Below, piece by piece: positions 1 through 5,587 of a DNA stretch of 13,317 nucleotides. Location of the stretch: the NCBI GenBank assembly GCA_046095485.1, contig JBJTJN010000087.1, positions 1-13,317 on the forward strand, written 5' to 3'. The stretch is from SYFI01 sp046095485 (lineage in GTDB: Bacteria; Actinomycetota; Thermoleophilia; Miltoncostaeales; Miltoncostaeaceae). Position 1 is the first letter of the stretch; the number at the start of each line of letters is the position of its first letter. Made by a program: the position numbers and the translations under genes. The notes below the pieces were generated by a model. The model worked only from the letters and a program-made list of their open reading frames with translations. It did no database searches and had not been told where the DNA came from.

Positions 1-60
1 CCCCCAATCGCGCCCGCCCCCCCCGGCGGGCCCCCCCCCCCCCCCCCACGCCCCCCCCCG
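1..60. repeat. Low-complexity poly-C tract with embedded inverted repeat
   Basis: Almost pure C on the plus strand, including a 17-base C run (31-47) and a 9-base C run (51-59). A perfect 7-bp inverted repeat (GCCCGCC at 12-18, GGCGGGC at 25-31) flanks a six-C loop. The minus strand therefore has several long G runs able to form a G-quadruplex, and the plus strand an i-motif. No coding signal is visible. It lies downstream of the leftward peroxiredoxin-YCII pair, so it may act in transcript termination. It is also at the very edge of the window, where homopolymer sequencing or assembly error is plausible. Confidence 0.55.
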
Positions 61-83
61 ACCGAAGGCCGAAGCCAGTCGGT
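61..83 (-). terminator. Candidate hairpin terminator after the YCII-domain gene
   Basis: Read leftward, 17 bases after the stop codon at 100-102, the transcript can fold as ACCGA ... GGC-TTCG-GCC ... TCGGT. This gives a 5-bp lower stem, a small asymmetric internal loop and a 3-bp upper stem closed by a C(UUCG)G tetraloop, one of the most stable RNA loops. There is no U-tract; the following transcript is G-rich instead. Terminators without U-tails are proposed for high-GC actinobacteria, so this is plausible but unproven. Confidence 0.35.
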
Positions 84-99
84 TACCGGTCCGCCGTGT

Positions 100-387
100 C
101 TAGCCCTGCAGCGCCTCTGCGCCCGGGGCGGCGAGCACCACGTCGTACTCACGCACGTCGTACTCGGCCACGCCCTCGGTCACGTACGGGTCGGCGGCGA
201 TCATGGCGTCCACCTCGTCGCGGGTGACGCCGACCGCGACCAGGAGGCCTCCCTGCAGGGGGACCTCCCGGCCAGCGGCGATGAAGTGACCCGCCTCGGC
301 GTGCTCGCGCACCCACGCGCGGTGGGCGTCGAGGTGCACCTCCACCTCGTCCACGGGCTTCAGGTAGCGGCCGAGCAGCAGGAACAT
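100..387 (-). CDS. YCII-domain (YciI-like) protein
   Basis: A 95-residue protein that fits the small YCII/YciI family, a ferredoxin-like alpha-beta fold. Visible family features are the N-terminal strand (FLLLGRYL), the helix with His18, His22 and His29 (VEVHLDAHRAWVREH), the GGLLVAV strand, and the late ADPYVTEGVAEYDVREY block with the conserved Asp66-Pro67. The family's chemistry is poorly defined; some members are linked to chlorophenol degradation or act as small accessory domains, and no reaction can be assigned here. The ATG starts 7 bases after the peroxiredoxin stop, so the two are almost certainly co-transcribed, suggesting a role in oxidant or electrophile handling (inference). No strong Shine-Dalgarno precedes it, consistent with coupling to the gene upstream. 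Confidence 0.85.
   Translation of the reverse strand: MFLLLGRYLKPVDEVEVHLDAHRAWVREHAEAGHFIAAGREVPLQGGLLVAVGVTRDEVDAMIAADPYVTEGVAEYDVREYDVVLAAPGAEALQG
139..165. repeat. 15-bp period tandem duplication inside the YCII gene
   Basis: CACGTCGTACTC occurs at 139-150 and again at 154-165, separated by ACG. On the coding (minus) strand it encodes EYDV-R-EYDV near the C-terminus. The identical codons suggest a small local duplication rather than convergent codon choice, but it stays in frame and need not alter the fold. Confidence 0.7.
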
Positions 388-394
388 GGTGGGG

Positions 395-853
395 CTAGGC
401 CTTGCAGGTGGCCAGCGACGCGATGAGGCGGTCGGCGTCCGGGGTCTCGAGCGGGGCCACCTGATCGACGTCCACGATGATTCCGTTGGCGTCGATCACG
501 AAGGTGGCGCGACCGGACACGCCCGCCTGGTCGAGGAACACGCCGTAGGCCTTCGCGACCTCGCCCCGGGGGTGGAAGTCGGCGAGGAAGTGCACCTCGT
601 TGGCCTTCATCTGCCGCTTGAACTCGGTGAGCGACCACTTGTTGTCGACGCTGACCCCGATGACCACGGCACCCTCGTAGGGGCTCCCGTCGCCGGCGAT
701 GCCGGTGAACCAGTCCACGCATACCGGCGAGAACGCCGCCGGGAAGAAGTTCAGGTACACCGGGGTGCCGCGGAACTGCGACAGCGTGATCTCCTCGCCC
801 TCGGTGCTGACGAGGGTGAAGTCGGGTGCCTCGGTGCCGATCTCAAGAGCCAT
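395..853 (-). CDS. Thiol peroxiredoxin, AhpC/TSA superfamily, AhpE-like
   Basis: A 152-residue cytoplasmic peroxidase that reduces H2O2 or organic hydroperoxides through a cysteine thiol. The peroxidatic loop PAAFSPVC places the catalytic Cys at residue 45 in the PxxxS/TxxC motif, and GRATFVID carries the usual active-site Arg. The N-terminus (IGTEAPDFTLVSTEGEEITLSQFRG) is typical of the superfamily. Length and Cys45 match the one-Cys AhpE type of actinobacteria; the only other Cys is Cys150, three residues from the end, with no usual resolving Cys in the body. The frame stays open well upstream, but ATG at 853 is chosen because AGGAG lies 7 bases before it and the homology begins there. It leads a two-gene unit with the YCII gene. 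BCP-type peroxiredoxin is the alternative, less likely without the second helix-2 Cys. Confidence 0.93.
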   Translation of the reverse strand: MALEIGTEAPDFTLVSTEGEEITLSQFRGTPVYLNFFPAAFSPVCVDWFTGIAGDGSPYEGAVVIGVSVDNKWSLTEFKRQMKANEVHFLADFHPRGEVAKAYGVFLDQAGVSGRATFVIDANGIIVDVDQVAPLETPDADRLIASLATCKA

Positions 854-896
854 GCGTTCTCCTGCTGATTCGCCTGTGGATGGGAAACGGTCGCGC

Positions 897-902
897 AGCG
901 TA
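897..902 (-). promoter_or_regulatory. Possible -10 box for the peroxiredoxin gene
   Basis: Read leftward this is TACGCT, matching the actinobacterial TAnnnT -10 pattern. It would give a leader of roughly 37 bases ending in the AGGAG ribosome-binding site. No convincing -35 hexamer is seen at the usual spacing, so this is weak on its own. Confidence 0.25.
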
Positions 903-912
903 CAGCGCCCCT

Positions 913-937
913 CGTCGTATGCGGCAGGTGTACGACG
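913..937. promoter_or_regulatory. Inverted repeat, candidate operator between divergent genes
   Basis: Perfect 7-bp arms CGTCGTA (913-919) and TACGACG (931-937) are separated by 11 bases, so arm centres are 18 bp apart. It lies in the 159-bp gap between the leftward peroxiredoxin and the rightward membrane-protein gene. If the TACGCT box at 897-902 is the peroxiredoxin -10, the repeat covers its -35 region, as expected for a dimeric regulator. The regulator is unknown and no candidate is encoded nearby. The rest of 854-1012 shows no other clear element. Confidence 0.4.
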
Positions 938-1012
938 GACCTCCGGCGAATAGGCCCATTGGCGCGCCCCGCTTGCCGGAGGGGGCGGGTACGCACGGGA
1001 ACGGAGCACGAC

Positions 1013-1492
1013 GTGAATCAGGAGAAGGCATCGGGGTTCCTCATGGGGCTCACCTACGCGGTGGGCGCAGGCGGCCTCGGCTGGGCGCTGAGCACCGCGT
1101 TCTCGCCGAATCCCGACCTGCGCTGGCCGTGCTTCCTCGCGGTGGGCATCACCGGAATCCTCTCGTGGATCCGCCACTCGCTGCTCAACCGCGGCGACGC
1201 CGCGCGCATGGGCTGGGACAGCGGCGCCACCAACCCGTTCCAGGTGGAGGTGGGGCTCGCGAACCTCGCGTGGGGCGTGCTGGCCGTGGTGGCCGCGCTG
1301 CTCTCGTGGGGCCTCGCCGTGTACTCGGCGAGCTTCCTGGTGTTCGGCTTCTACATGGCCTTCGTCGCGGCGTACAAGGCGCGGCGATCGGCGGGCGGGC
1401 ACCCGGAGGAGTGGCGCACGGTGTTTCCGGCCGCCACCTTCGCGGCCCTGCTGATCGTCGTCGGTTCCGCGGGGATGTCCGCGCTGCCGTAG
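1013..1492 (+). CDS. Uncharacterised multi-pass membrane protein
   Basis: A 159-residue hydrophobic protein with four to five predicted membrane segments (about residues 8-28, 37-54, 82-103, 105-122 and 138-157). The most distinctive blocks are the polar loop RHSLLNRGDAARMGWDSG (about 54-71) followed by NPFQVEVGLANLAWG (74-88). They recall DUF6790-like membrane proteins, an attribution from memory that needs a profile search. Function unknown. I chose GTG at 1013 over the upstream in-frame ATG at 959 because GGAG lies 6 bases before the GTG, and the extra 18 residues are Arg-rich and look non-coding. It diverges from the peroxiredoxin and converges on lon. No substrate-binding or enzymatic motif is visible. 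Confidence 0.8.
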   Translation: MNQEKASGFLMGLTYAVGAGGLGWALSTAFSPNPDLRWPCFLAVGITGILSWIRHSLLNRGDAARMGWDSGATNPFQVEVGLANLAWGVLAVVAALLSWGLAVYSASFLVFGFYMAFVAAYKARRSAGGHPEEWRTVFPAATFAALLIVVGSAGMSALP

Positions 1493-1494
1493 GG

Positions 1495-1537
1495 CGCCGG
1501 CAGCCCCCGGCGGGCGGACCTCCGGGCGTCAGCCCGG
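1495..1537. terminator. Two GC hairpins between convergent genes
   Basis: Stem 1 is CGCCGG (1495-1500) with CCGGCG (1507-1512), loop 6. Stem 2 is CCGGGC (1522-1527) with GCCCGG (1532-1537), loop 4; its loop holds most of the lon stop codon (1529-1531). They sit in the 36-base gap between the membrane-protein gene and lon and could end transcription in either direction. Neither has a T-tract, so efficiency is uncertain. Confidence 0.35.
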
Positions 1538-3952
1538 GATGGCCACGGGGATGACGTCGGAGATATCGCGCGCCAGCACCACGGTGACCTGCTCACGGGC
1601 CTCGTCGGAGAGCTCCTCGAGCTGGTCCTCGTTGTCGCCGGGGATGATCACCGTGTGGATTCCCGCGCGCAGCGCCGCCAGCACCTTGTCGCGCACGCCG
1701 CCGATGGGCAGCACCTGGCCCATGAGTGTGATCTCGCCGGTCATGGCGACGTCTGCGCTCACCGTGCGGCCGGACAACGCCGACACCAGGGCGGTGGCGA
1801 TGGTGATGCCCGCCGACGGGCCGTCCTTGGGGATCGCCCCGGCCGGCACGTGCACGTGGATGTCGTGCTCGGCGAAGTAGTCCTCGGGTAGGTCGAGGCC
1901 CAGCTCGGTGCCCCGCGCCCGCACGCAGGTGAGCGCGGCGCGCACCGACTCGCGCATCACCTCGCCCAGTTGGCCGGTGACCACCAGTGACCCCTTGCCA
2001 GGCATCACGCTGGCCTCCACGAACAGGATGTCCCCGCCGGCGCCCGTGACGGCCAGGCCCGTGGCCACGCCCGGCTCCGCGGTGCGCCGCTTGGCCTCGG
2101 GATGCACGCGCTCCGGGCCCAGCATCTCGCGCACCTCATCGGGGCCGATCACGCTCACCCCGTCCCCACCCTCGGCGATGCCCAGCGCCACCCGGCGCAG
2201 CAGCGCGCCGATGCGGCGCTCCAGCCCGCGCACGCCGGCCTCGCGGGTGTACTCCGAGATCACCGTCTCGAGGCCGGCATCGGTGATGTCCACCTTGTCG
2301 GCGGGTACGCCGGTGGCCTCGAGCTGCCGCGGCACGAGGTACTGCCGGGCGATGTGCACCTTGTCGTCATCGGTGTAGCCCGAGAGGCTGATGAGCTCCA
2401 TGCGGTCGAGCAGCGGCCGCGGGATGGTGTCGAGCACGTTGGCCGTGCAGATGAAGAGCACCTTCGACAGGTCGAGCGGCAGGTCGAGGTAGTGATCGCG
2501 GAACGTGGAGTTCTGCGCCGGGTCGAGCACCTCGAGCATCGCCGACGACGGATCGCCCCGTACGTCGGATCCCATCTTGTCGATCTCGTCGATCATGATC
2601 ACCGGGTTCATCGACCCGGCATCGCGGATGGCCCGCACGATGCTCCCCGGCATGGCCCCCACGTAGGTGCGCCGGTGCCCGCGGATCTCCGCCTCGTCGC
2701 GCACGCCGCCCACGCTGATGCGCGCGAACTCGCGGCCGAGGGTGCGGGCGATGCTGCGCCCCAGTGATGTCTTGCCCACGCCGGGCGGGCCGGCGAAGAG
2801 GATGACCGTGCCCGAGGCGTCGCCCTTGAGCTTGGCCACCGCGAGTTCCTCGATGATGCGCTTCTTGACGCGCTCGATGTCGTAGTGGTCCTCGTCCAGC
2901 ACGCGCCGCGCGCGGTCCAGGTCGAGGTCGTCCTCGGTGTAGGTGCCCCACGGGATGTCCAGGATCCAGTCGAGGTAGGTCCTGATCACCTGGTGCTCGG
3001 CCGACTGGTCGGGGATGCGCCCCAGGCGGGTGAGCTCGCGCTCGGCGGCCGTGCGCACCTCGTCGGGCAGCGGGGCCTCCTCGATGCGCCGGCGAAGCTC
3101 GTTGATCTCGGCCTCGTCGCCCTCGCCGAGCTCATCCTGGATCGCCTTGAGCTGCTGGCGCAGCACGAACTCCCGCTGGCCCGTCTCGATGTCCTGCTCC
3201 ACCTCGGCCTGGATGCGCGCGCCGAGTTCCAGCACCTGGGTCTCGCGGGCGAGGATCTCGCTGAGGCGGCGCAGGCGCACCGACACCCGGACCTCCTCGA
3301 GCAGCTCCTGCTTCTCGGCCACGGGCAGCCGCAGCGCCGAGGTGACCAGGTACGACAGCGTGCTGGGGTCGTCCAGGTTGGCCGCCGCCATGTTGAGCTC
3401 GTCGGGCAGGTAGGGAACGAGGTCGACCACGCGCGCGAAGGCCGCCTGCACGTTGCCGGCGAGTGCCTTGAGCTCGTCCGACTCCTCCAGCACGTCCGGC
3501 ATGGGCTCCACCACGGCCACGAGGAACGGCTCGCGTGACGGGTAGCCGGTGAGGCGCACGCGCTCGCCGCCCTGCACCAGCACGCGCATCGATCCATCGG
3601 GCACGCGCAGCATCTTCTCCACGGTGGCCACCACGCCCACGTCGTAGAGGTCGTCCGGCGCGGGCTCCTGCGTCTCGGCGTCGCGGGCGGTCACCAGCAC
3701 CAGGCGCCGCACCTCGCGGTCCATGACGTCGTCCACCAGGCGGATGCTGCGCTCCTCGCCGATCGCCAGCGGTGCCACGGCGTCGGGGAACACCACGGTG
3801 CCCTTCAGCGGCAGCACCGGCAGCTCGGCGGGCCAGGTGATCTCGGGCAGCGGTTCGGCCTCGGTGGGGGTCACCATGACGTCCTCGGCCACGGTGTTGC
3901 CGCCCACGCCCACGGGCACCGCCGTGCCGGTCTCCTCGGGCGCGTCGCTCAT
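1529..3952 (-). CDS. lon: ATP-dependent Lon protease (LonA)
   Basis: An 807-residue homo-oligomeric cytoplasmic AAA+ protease that degrades misfolded and regulatory proteins. Domain order is complete: an acidic Pro-rich N-terminal tail (about 1-38), LON substrate-binding domain (about 40-235), a charged helical or coiled-coil region (about 240-345), AAA+ ATPase with Walker A GPPGVGKT (388-395) and Walker B VIMIDEID (451-458), then the S16 protease domain. The catalytic dyad is intact: Ser713 in KDGPSAG and Lys756 in GGVRDK. Length is close to the usual LonA (about 780-810). ATG at 3952 overlaps the Hsp20 stop by 4 bases (ATGA), with GGGGTGA just upstream as a possible ribosome-binding site. 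Expression is therefore tied to the heat-shock chaperone; no separate promoter is visible. Confidence 0.98.
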   Translation of the reverse strand: MSDAPEETGTAVPVGVGGNTVAEDVMVTPTEAEPLPEITWPAELPVLPLKGTVVFPDAVAPLAIGEERSIRLVDDVMDREVRRLVLVTARDAETQEPAPDDLYDVGVVATVEKMLRVPDGSMRVLVQGGERVRLTGYPSREPFLVAVVEPMPDVLEESDELKALAGNVQAAFARVVDLVPYLPDELNMAAANLDDPSTLSYLVTSALRLPVAEKQELLEEVRVSVRLRRLSEILARETQVLELGARIQAEVEQDIETGQREFVLRQQLKAIQDELGEGDEAEINELRRRIEEAPLPDEVRTAAERELTRLGRIPDQSAEHQVIRTYLDWILDIPWGTYTEDDLDLDRARRVLDEDHYDIERVKKRIIEELAVAKLKGDASGTVILFAGPPGVGKTSLGRSIARTLGREFARISVGGVRDEAEIRGHRRTYVGAMPGSIVRAIRDAGSMNPVIMIDEIDKMGSDVRGDPSSAMLEVLDPAQNSTFRDHYLDLPLDLSKVLFICTANVLDTIPRPLLDRMELISLSGYTDDDKVHIARQYLVPRQLEATGVPADKVDITDAGLETVISEYTREAGVRGLERRIGALLRRVALGIAEGGDGVSVIGPDEVREMLGPERVHPEAKRRTAEPGVATGLAVTGAGGDILFVEASVMPGKGSLVVTGQLGEVMRESVRAALTCVRARGTELGLDLPEDYFAEHDIHVHVPAGAIPKDGPSAGITIATALVSALSGRTVSADVAMTGEITLMGQVLPIGGVRDKVLAALRAGIHTVIIPGDNEDQLEELSDEAREQVTVVLARDISDVIPVAIPG

Positions 3953-4398
3953 GCGTCACCCCGCACGTTCACGCGCACGGTCTCGGGTCCGCGCCGCGGG
4001 GCCAGCGGCAGGGTGATGGTGAGCATGCCCTTGTCGTAGTCCGCGGTGGCGGCATCCACGTCCACGGGCGCGCCCACGCGCAGCCGCCTCTCAAAGCGGC
4101 CCCACTCGATCTCGGCGTGCTGGTACACCCGGCGCTCGCCGCCGGGGCGCCGGCGCTCGCCGCGCACCACCAGCAGGTCGTCTTCCAGCTCCACGCTGAT
4201 CGCCTGCGGGTCGACGCCCGCCACGTCCAGCTGCACCACCACGCGCGGCGGGTCGTCGGCCAGCCATACGTCGGCCATCGCGCGCATGCCGGCGGCGCGT
4301 GGCGGCCTGCCGCCCCCTGCCAGCTCGGCGAACATCCGGTCGAGCTCATGCTCGAGGCGCCGGTACTGCACGAGCAGGTCCTCCTCAGCCCTTCCCAT
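3949..4398 (-). CDS. Small heat shock protein, Hsp20/alpha-crystallin family
   Basis: A 149-residue ATP-independent holdase that binds unfolding proteins. The N-terminal helix QYRRLEHELDRMFAEL matches the usual Hsp20 start region. The alpha-crystallin domain spans about 41-132, with the LDVAGVDPQAISVELEDDLLVVRGER strands and the terminal YDKGMLTITLP block (A-x-x-x-G-x-L region). The C-terminal tail carries VRV/VNV, a plausible equivalent of the I/V-x-I/V oligomerisation motif. ATG at 4398 is favoured because TACCCT lies 7 bases upstream, as in leaderless actinobacterial genes. GTG at 4371 is a real alternative, since a perfect AGGAGG (4380-4385) precedes it by 8 bases; it would remove nine residues. 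The frame remains open to 4587, but that extension crosses the divergent promoter region. It is coupled by overlap to lon, making a chaperone-protease unit. Confidence 0.93.
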   Translation of the reverse strand: MGRAEEDLLVQYRRLEHELDRMFAELAGGGRPPRAAGMRAMADVWLADDPPRVVVQLDVAGVDPQAISVELEDDLLVVRGERRRPGGERRVYQHAEIEWGRFERRLRVGAPVDVDAATADYDKGMLTITLPLAPRRGPETVRVNVRGDA

Positions 4399-4456
4399 GC
4401 CCCACAGGGTACCGGGGCGATGAGCAGCGACGGCACCCGCCGGTAGGGTAGGGCCC
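4399..4456. promoter_or_regulatory. Divergent promoter region, two putative leaderless starts
   Basis: This 58-bp gap separates hsp20 (leftward) from the small membrane-protein gene (rightward). Leftward, TACCCT (4406-4411) stands 7 bases before the hsp20 ATG. Rightward, TAGGGT (4444-4449) stands 7 bases before the ATG at 4457. Both fit TAnnnT boxes that would start transcription at or next to the start codon, and neither ATG has a good Shine-Dalgarno. No TTGACA-like -35 is seen for either. No HAIR-type operator (CTTGAGT-N7-ACTCAAG) for HspR is present. Confidence 0.5.
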
Positions 4457-4672
4457 ATGAGCGACCCGGACCGCATGCGGCGCCGCAACCCGGCCACGCC
4501 CCCCGTGGGCGGCTGGGGCTTCGGCGCGGCGGGCATTCCGTTGGGCTTCTGGGCCGGCCTCTCCATACTCCTCGTGGTGGTGGCCATCGTGCTGCTGGCG
4601 GTGGACTACACCGGCTACGGCGCGCTGCTGCTGGTGCTGGGCCTGGCGGCCGCCGTCAACCTGATCCCGTGA
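4457..4672 (+). CDS. Small two-helix membrane protein
   Basis: A 71-residue protein not recognised as a named family. The N-terminus is basic (MSDPDRMRRRNP), then Pro/Gly-rich to about residue 33. Two hydrophobic segments follow: about 34-50 (WAGLSILLVVVAIVLLA) and about 54-69 (GYGALLLVLGLAAAVN), joined by a short VDYTG turn. The positive-inside rule suggests the N-terminus is cytoplasmic. The ATG follows TAGGGT by 7 bases, implying a leaderless transcript. The last base of Pro71's codon plus the TGA stop overlap the GTG start of the next gene. Diverging from hsp20 may mean shared stress control (inference). Function unknown. Confidence 0.65.
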   Translation: MSDPDRMRRRNPATPPVGGWGFGAAGIPLGFWAGLSILLVVVAIVLLAVDYTGYGALLLVLGLAAAVNLIP

Positions 4673-4842
4673 TCGATCCCGGCGCGCTGGCCGACGCCCT
4701 GCGCGCGGCGCGACCCGACGCGGAGCCGTCCGACATACCCCCCGACGAGCTCGACGACCTGGTGCGCGAGGCCGGTGGTGATCCGTCCGACCACGACCTC
4801 GTGGGCCGGGCGCTCGTGGAGTGGGAGCGCATGCTCCCCTAG
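4669..4842 (+). CDS. Small acidic hypothetical protein (57 aa)
   Basis: Translation from GTG at 4669 gives 57 residues ending in TAG at 4840-4842. The GTGA overlap with the stop of the membrane-protein gene implies translational coupling. The protein is strongly acidic and soluble, with no Cys. Two blocks look helical: LADALRAARPDAEPSD (about 6-21) and PPDELDDLVREAGGDPSDHDLVGRALVEWERML (about 24-56). Composition and codon use (G/C-ending throughout) resemble the flanking genes, which supports it being real. The ending DLVGRALVEWERML looks like a conserved short motif but I cannot name a family. A soluble partner of the upstream membrane peptide is the simplest reading (inference). Confidence 0.6.
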   Translation: MIDPGALADALRAARPDAEPSDIPPDELDDLVREAGGDPSDHDLVGRALVEWERMLP

Positions 4843-4844
4843 CC

Positions 4845-4865
4845 GGCAGTGCGGCGGCGCCTGCC
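4845..4865 (+). terminator. Candidate terminator after the small-gene pair
   Basis: Two bases after the stop at 4840-4842, GGCAG-T-GCG (4845-4853) can pair with CGC-CTGCC (4858-4865) around a GCGG loop. The stem is 8 bp, all but one pair G-C, with a single bulged T. It lies between the convergent 57-aa gene and lipB. The tail has no T run. The remainder of 4866-4915 holds only short CACCCGG direct repeats. Confidence 0.35.
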
Positions 4866-4915
4866 CTTGGCACCGGGCACCCGGCACCCGGCGTATCACC
4901 GCGCGACCCCGTGCC

Positions 4916-5587
4916 TCAGCGCACGAGGCCCGGCGTGGCTTCCAGTGCGAGGTCGAGGCGCGCCGCGAGCGCATCGGCCAGGGCCGCCTCCACCACCGCG
5001 CGGTCGGGTGATCCACCCTCGGCGGCGATGGACGTGGCGGGCACGTCCGGCGCGCCGCAGGCGCTCATGCGGGCGAACCACGCGAGGTCCGGATCGACGT
5101 TGAGCCCGATGCCGTGCATCGACACGCCCTCGGCCACCCGTATGCCGACGCTGCCGAGCTTGCGTCCGTCGATGTACGTGCCCATGGCGTCGTGATCGCT
5201 CACCGCCCCGGGCACGCCGCAGGCGTGGCAGGCGTCGGTCATGGCGTCCACGAGGGCCTGCATGAACCGCCTCACGCCGGGGCCGCGGCGCAGGTCGCTG
5301 ATCACGTAGCCGGTCACCTGGCCGGGGCCGTGCCAGGTCATCTGGCCGCCACGGTCGCTCGCCAGGCAGGTGGCACCGAGCGCGGCCAGCGTCGCGTCAT
5401 CCACGAACAGGTCATCCCGCGTGCCGTGGCGCCCGTAGGTGTACACCGGGTCGTGCTCGAGCAGCCACACTACCGCGGGGCTGTCGCCCGATCGCACGAG
5501 GTCGGCCAGCCTGCGCTGCTCGTCCCAGGCCTCGATGTAGCCGACGCGCTCGCTGCGCGCGAGCAGCGCAGGGCGCGGGGGCGTCAC
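4916..5587 (-). CDS. lipB: Octanoyl-[ACP]:protein octanoyltransferase LipB
   Basis: A 223-residue enzyme that moves octanoate from acyl carrier protein to the lipoyl-domain lysine of E2 and GcvH, the first step of de novo lipoylation. Signature motifs are RGGQMTWHGPGQ (79-90) and GRKLGSVGIRVAEGVSMHGIGLNV (141-164). The catalytic pair is Lys143 and Cys177 (MSACG), matching Lys135/Cys169 of the E. coli enzyme. The start is GTG at 5587, overlapping the pdhC stop by 4 bases. It ends the pdhA-pdhB-pdhC run, so the enzyme is made with one of its main substrates, the E2 lipoyl domain. LipA (sulfur insertion) is not adjacent and must be elsewhere. Confidence 0.97.
   Translation of the reverse strand: MTPPRPALLARSERVGYIEAWDEQRRLADLVRSGDSPAVVWLLEHDPVYTYGRHGTRDDLFVDDATLAALGATCLASDRGGQMTWHGPGQVTGYVISDLRRGPGVRRFMQALVDAMTDACHACGVPGAVSDHDAMGTYIDGRKLGSVGIRVAEGVSMHGIGLNVDPDLAWFARMSACGAPDVPATSIAAEGGSPDRAVVEAALADALAARLDLALEATPGLVR

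Noticed and set aside
854..1402. Upstream extension of the peroxiredoxin frame to 1402, which would give a 335-residue protein
   Set aside because: The extra N-terminal part is Arg/His/Pro-rich without domain signal, runs antisense through the membrane-protein gene, and bypasses a good AGGAG-ATG start at 853.
4399..4456. HspR-type HAIR or CIRCE heat-shock operator ahead of hsp20
   Set aside because: I looked for CTTGAGT-N7-ACTCAAG and the CIRCE dyad TTAGCACTC; neither is present in the 58-bp region.
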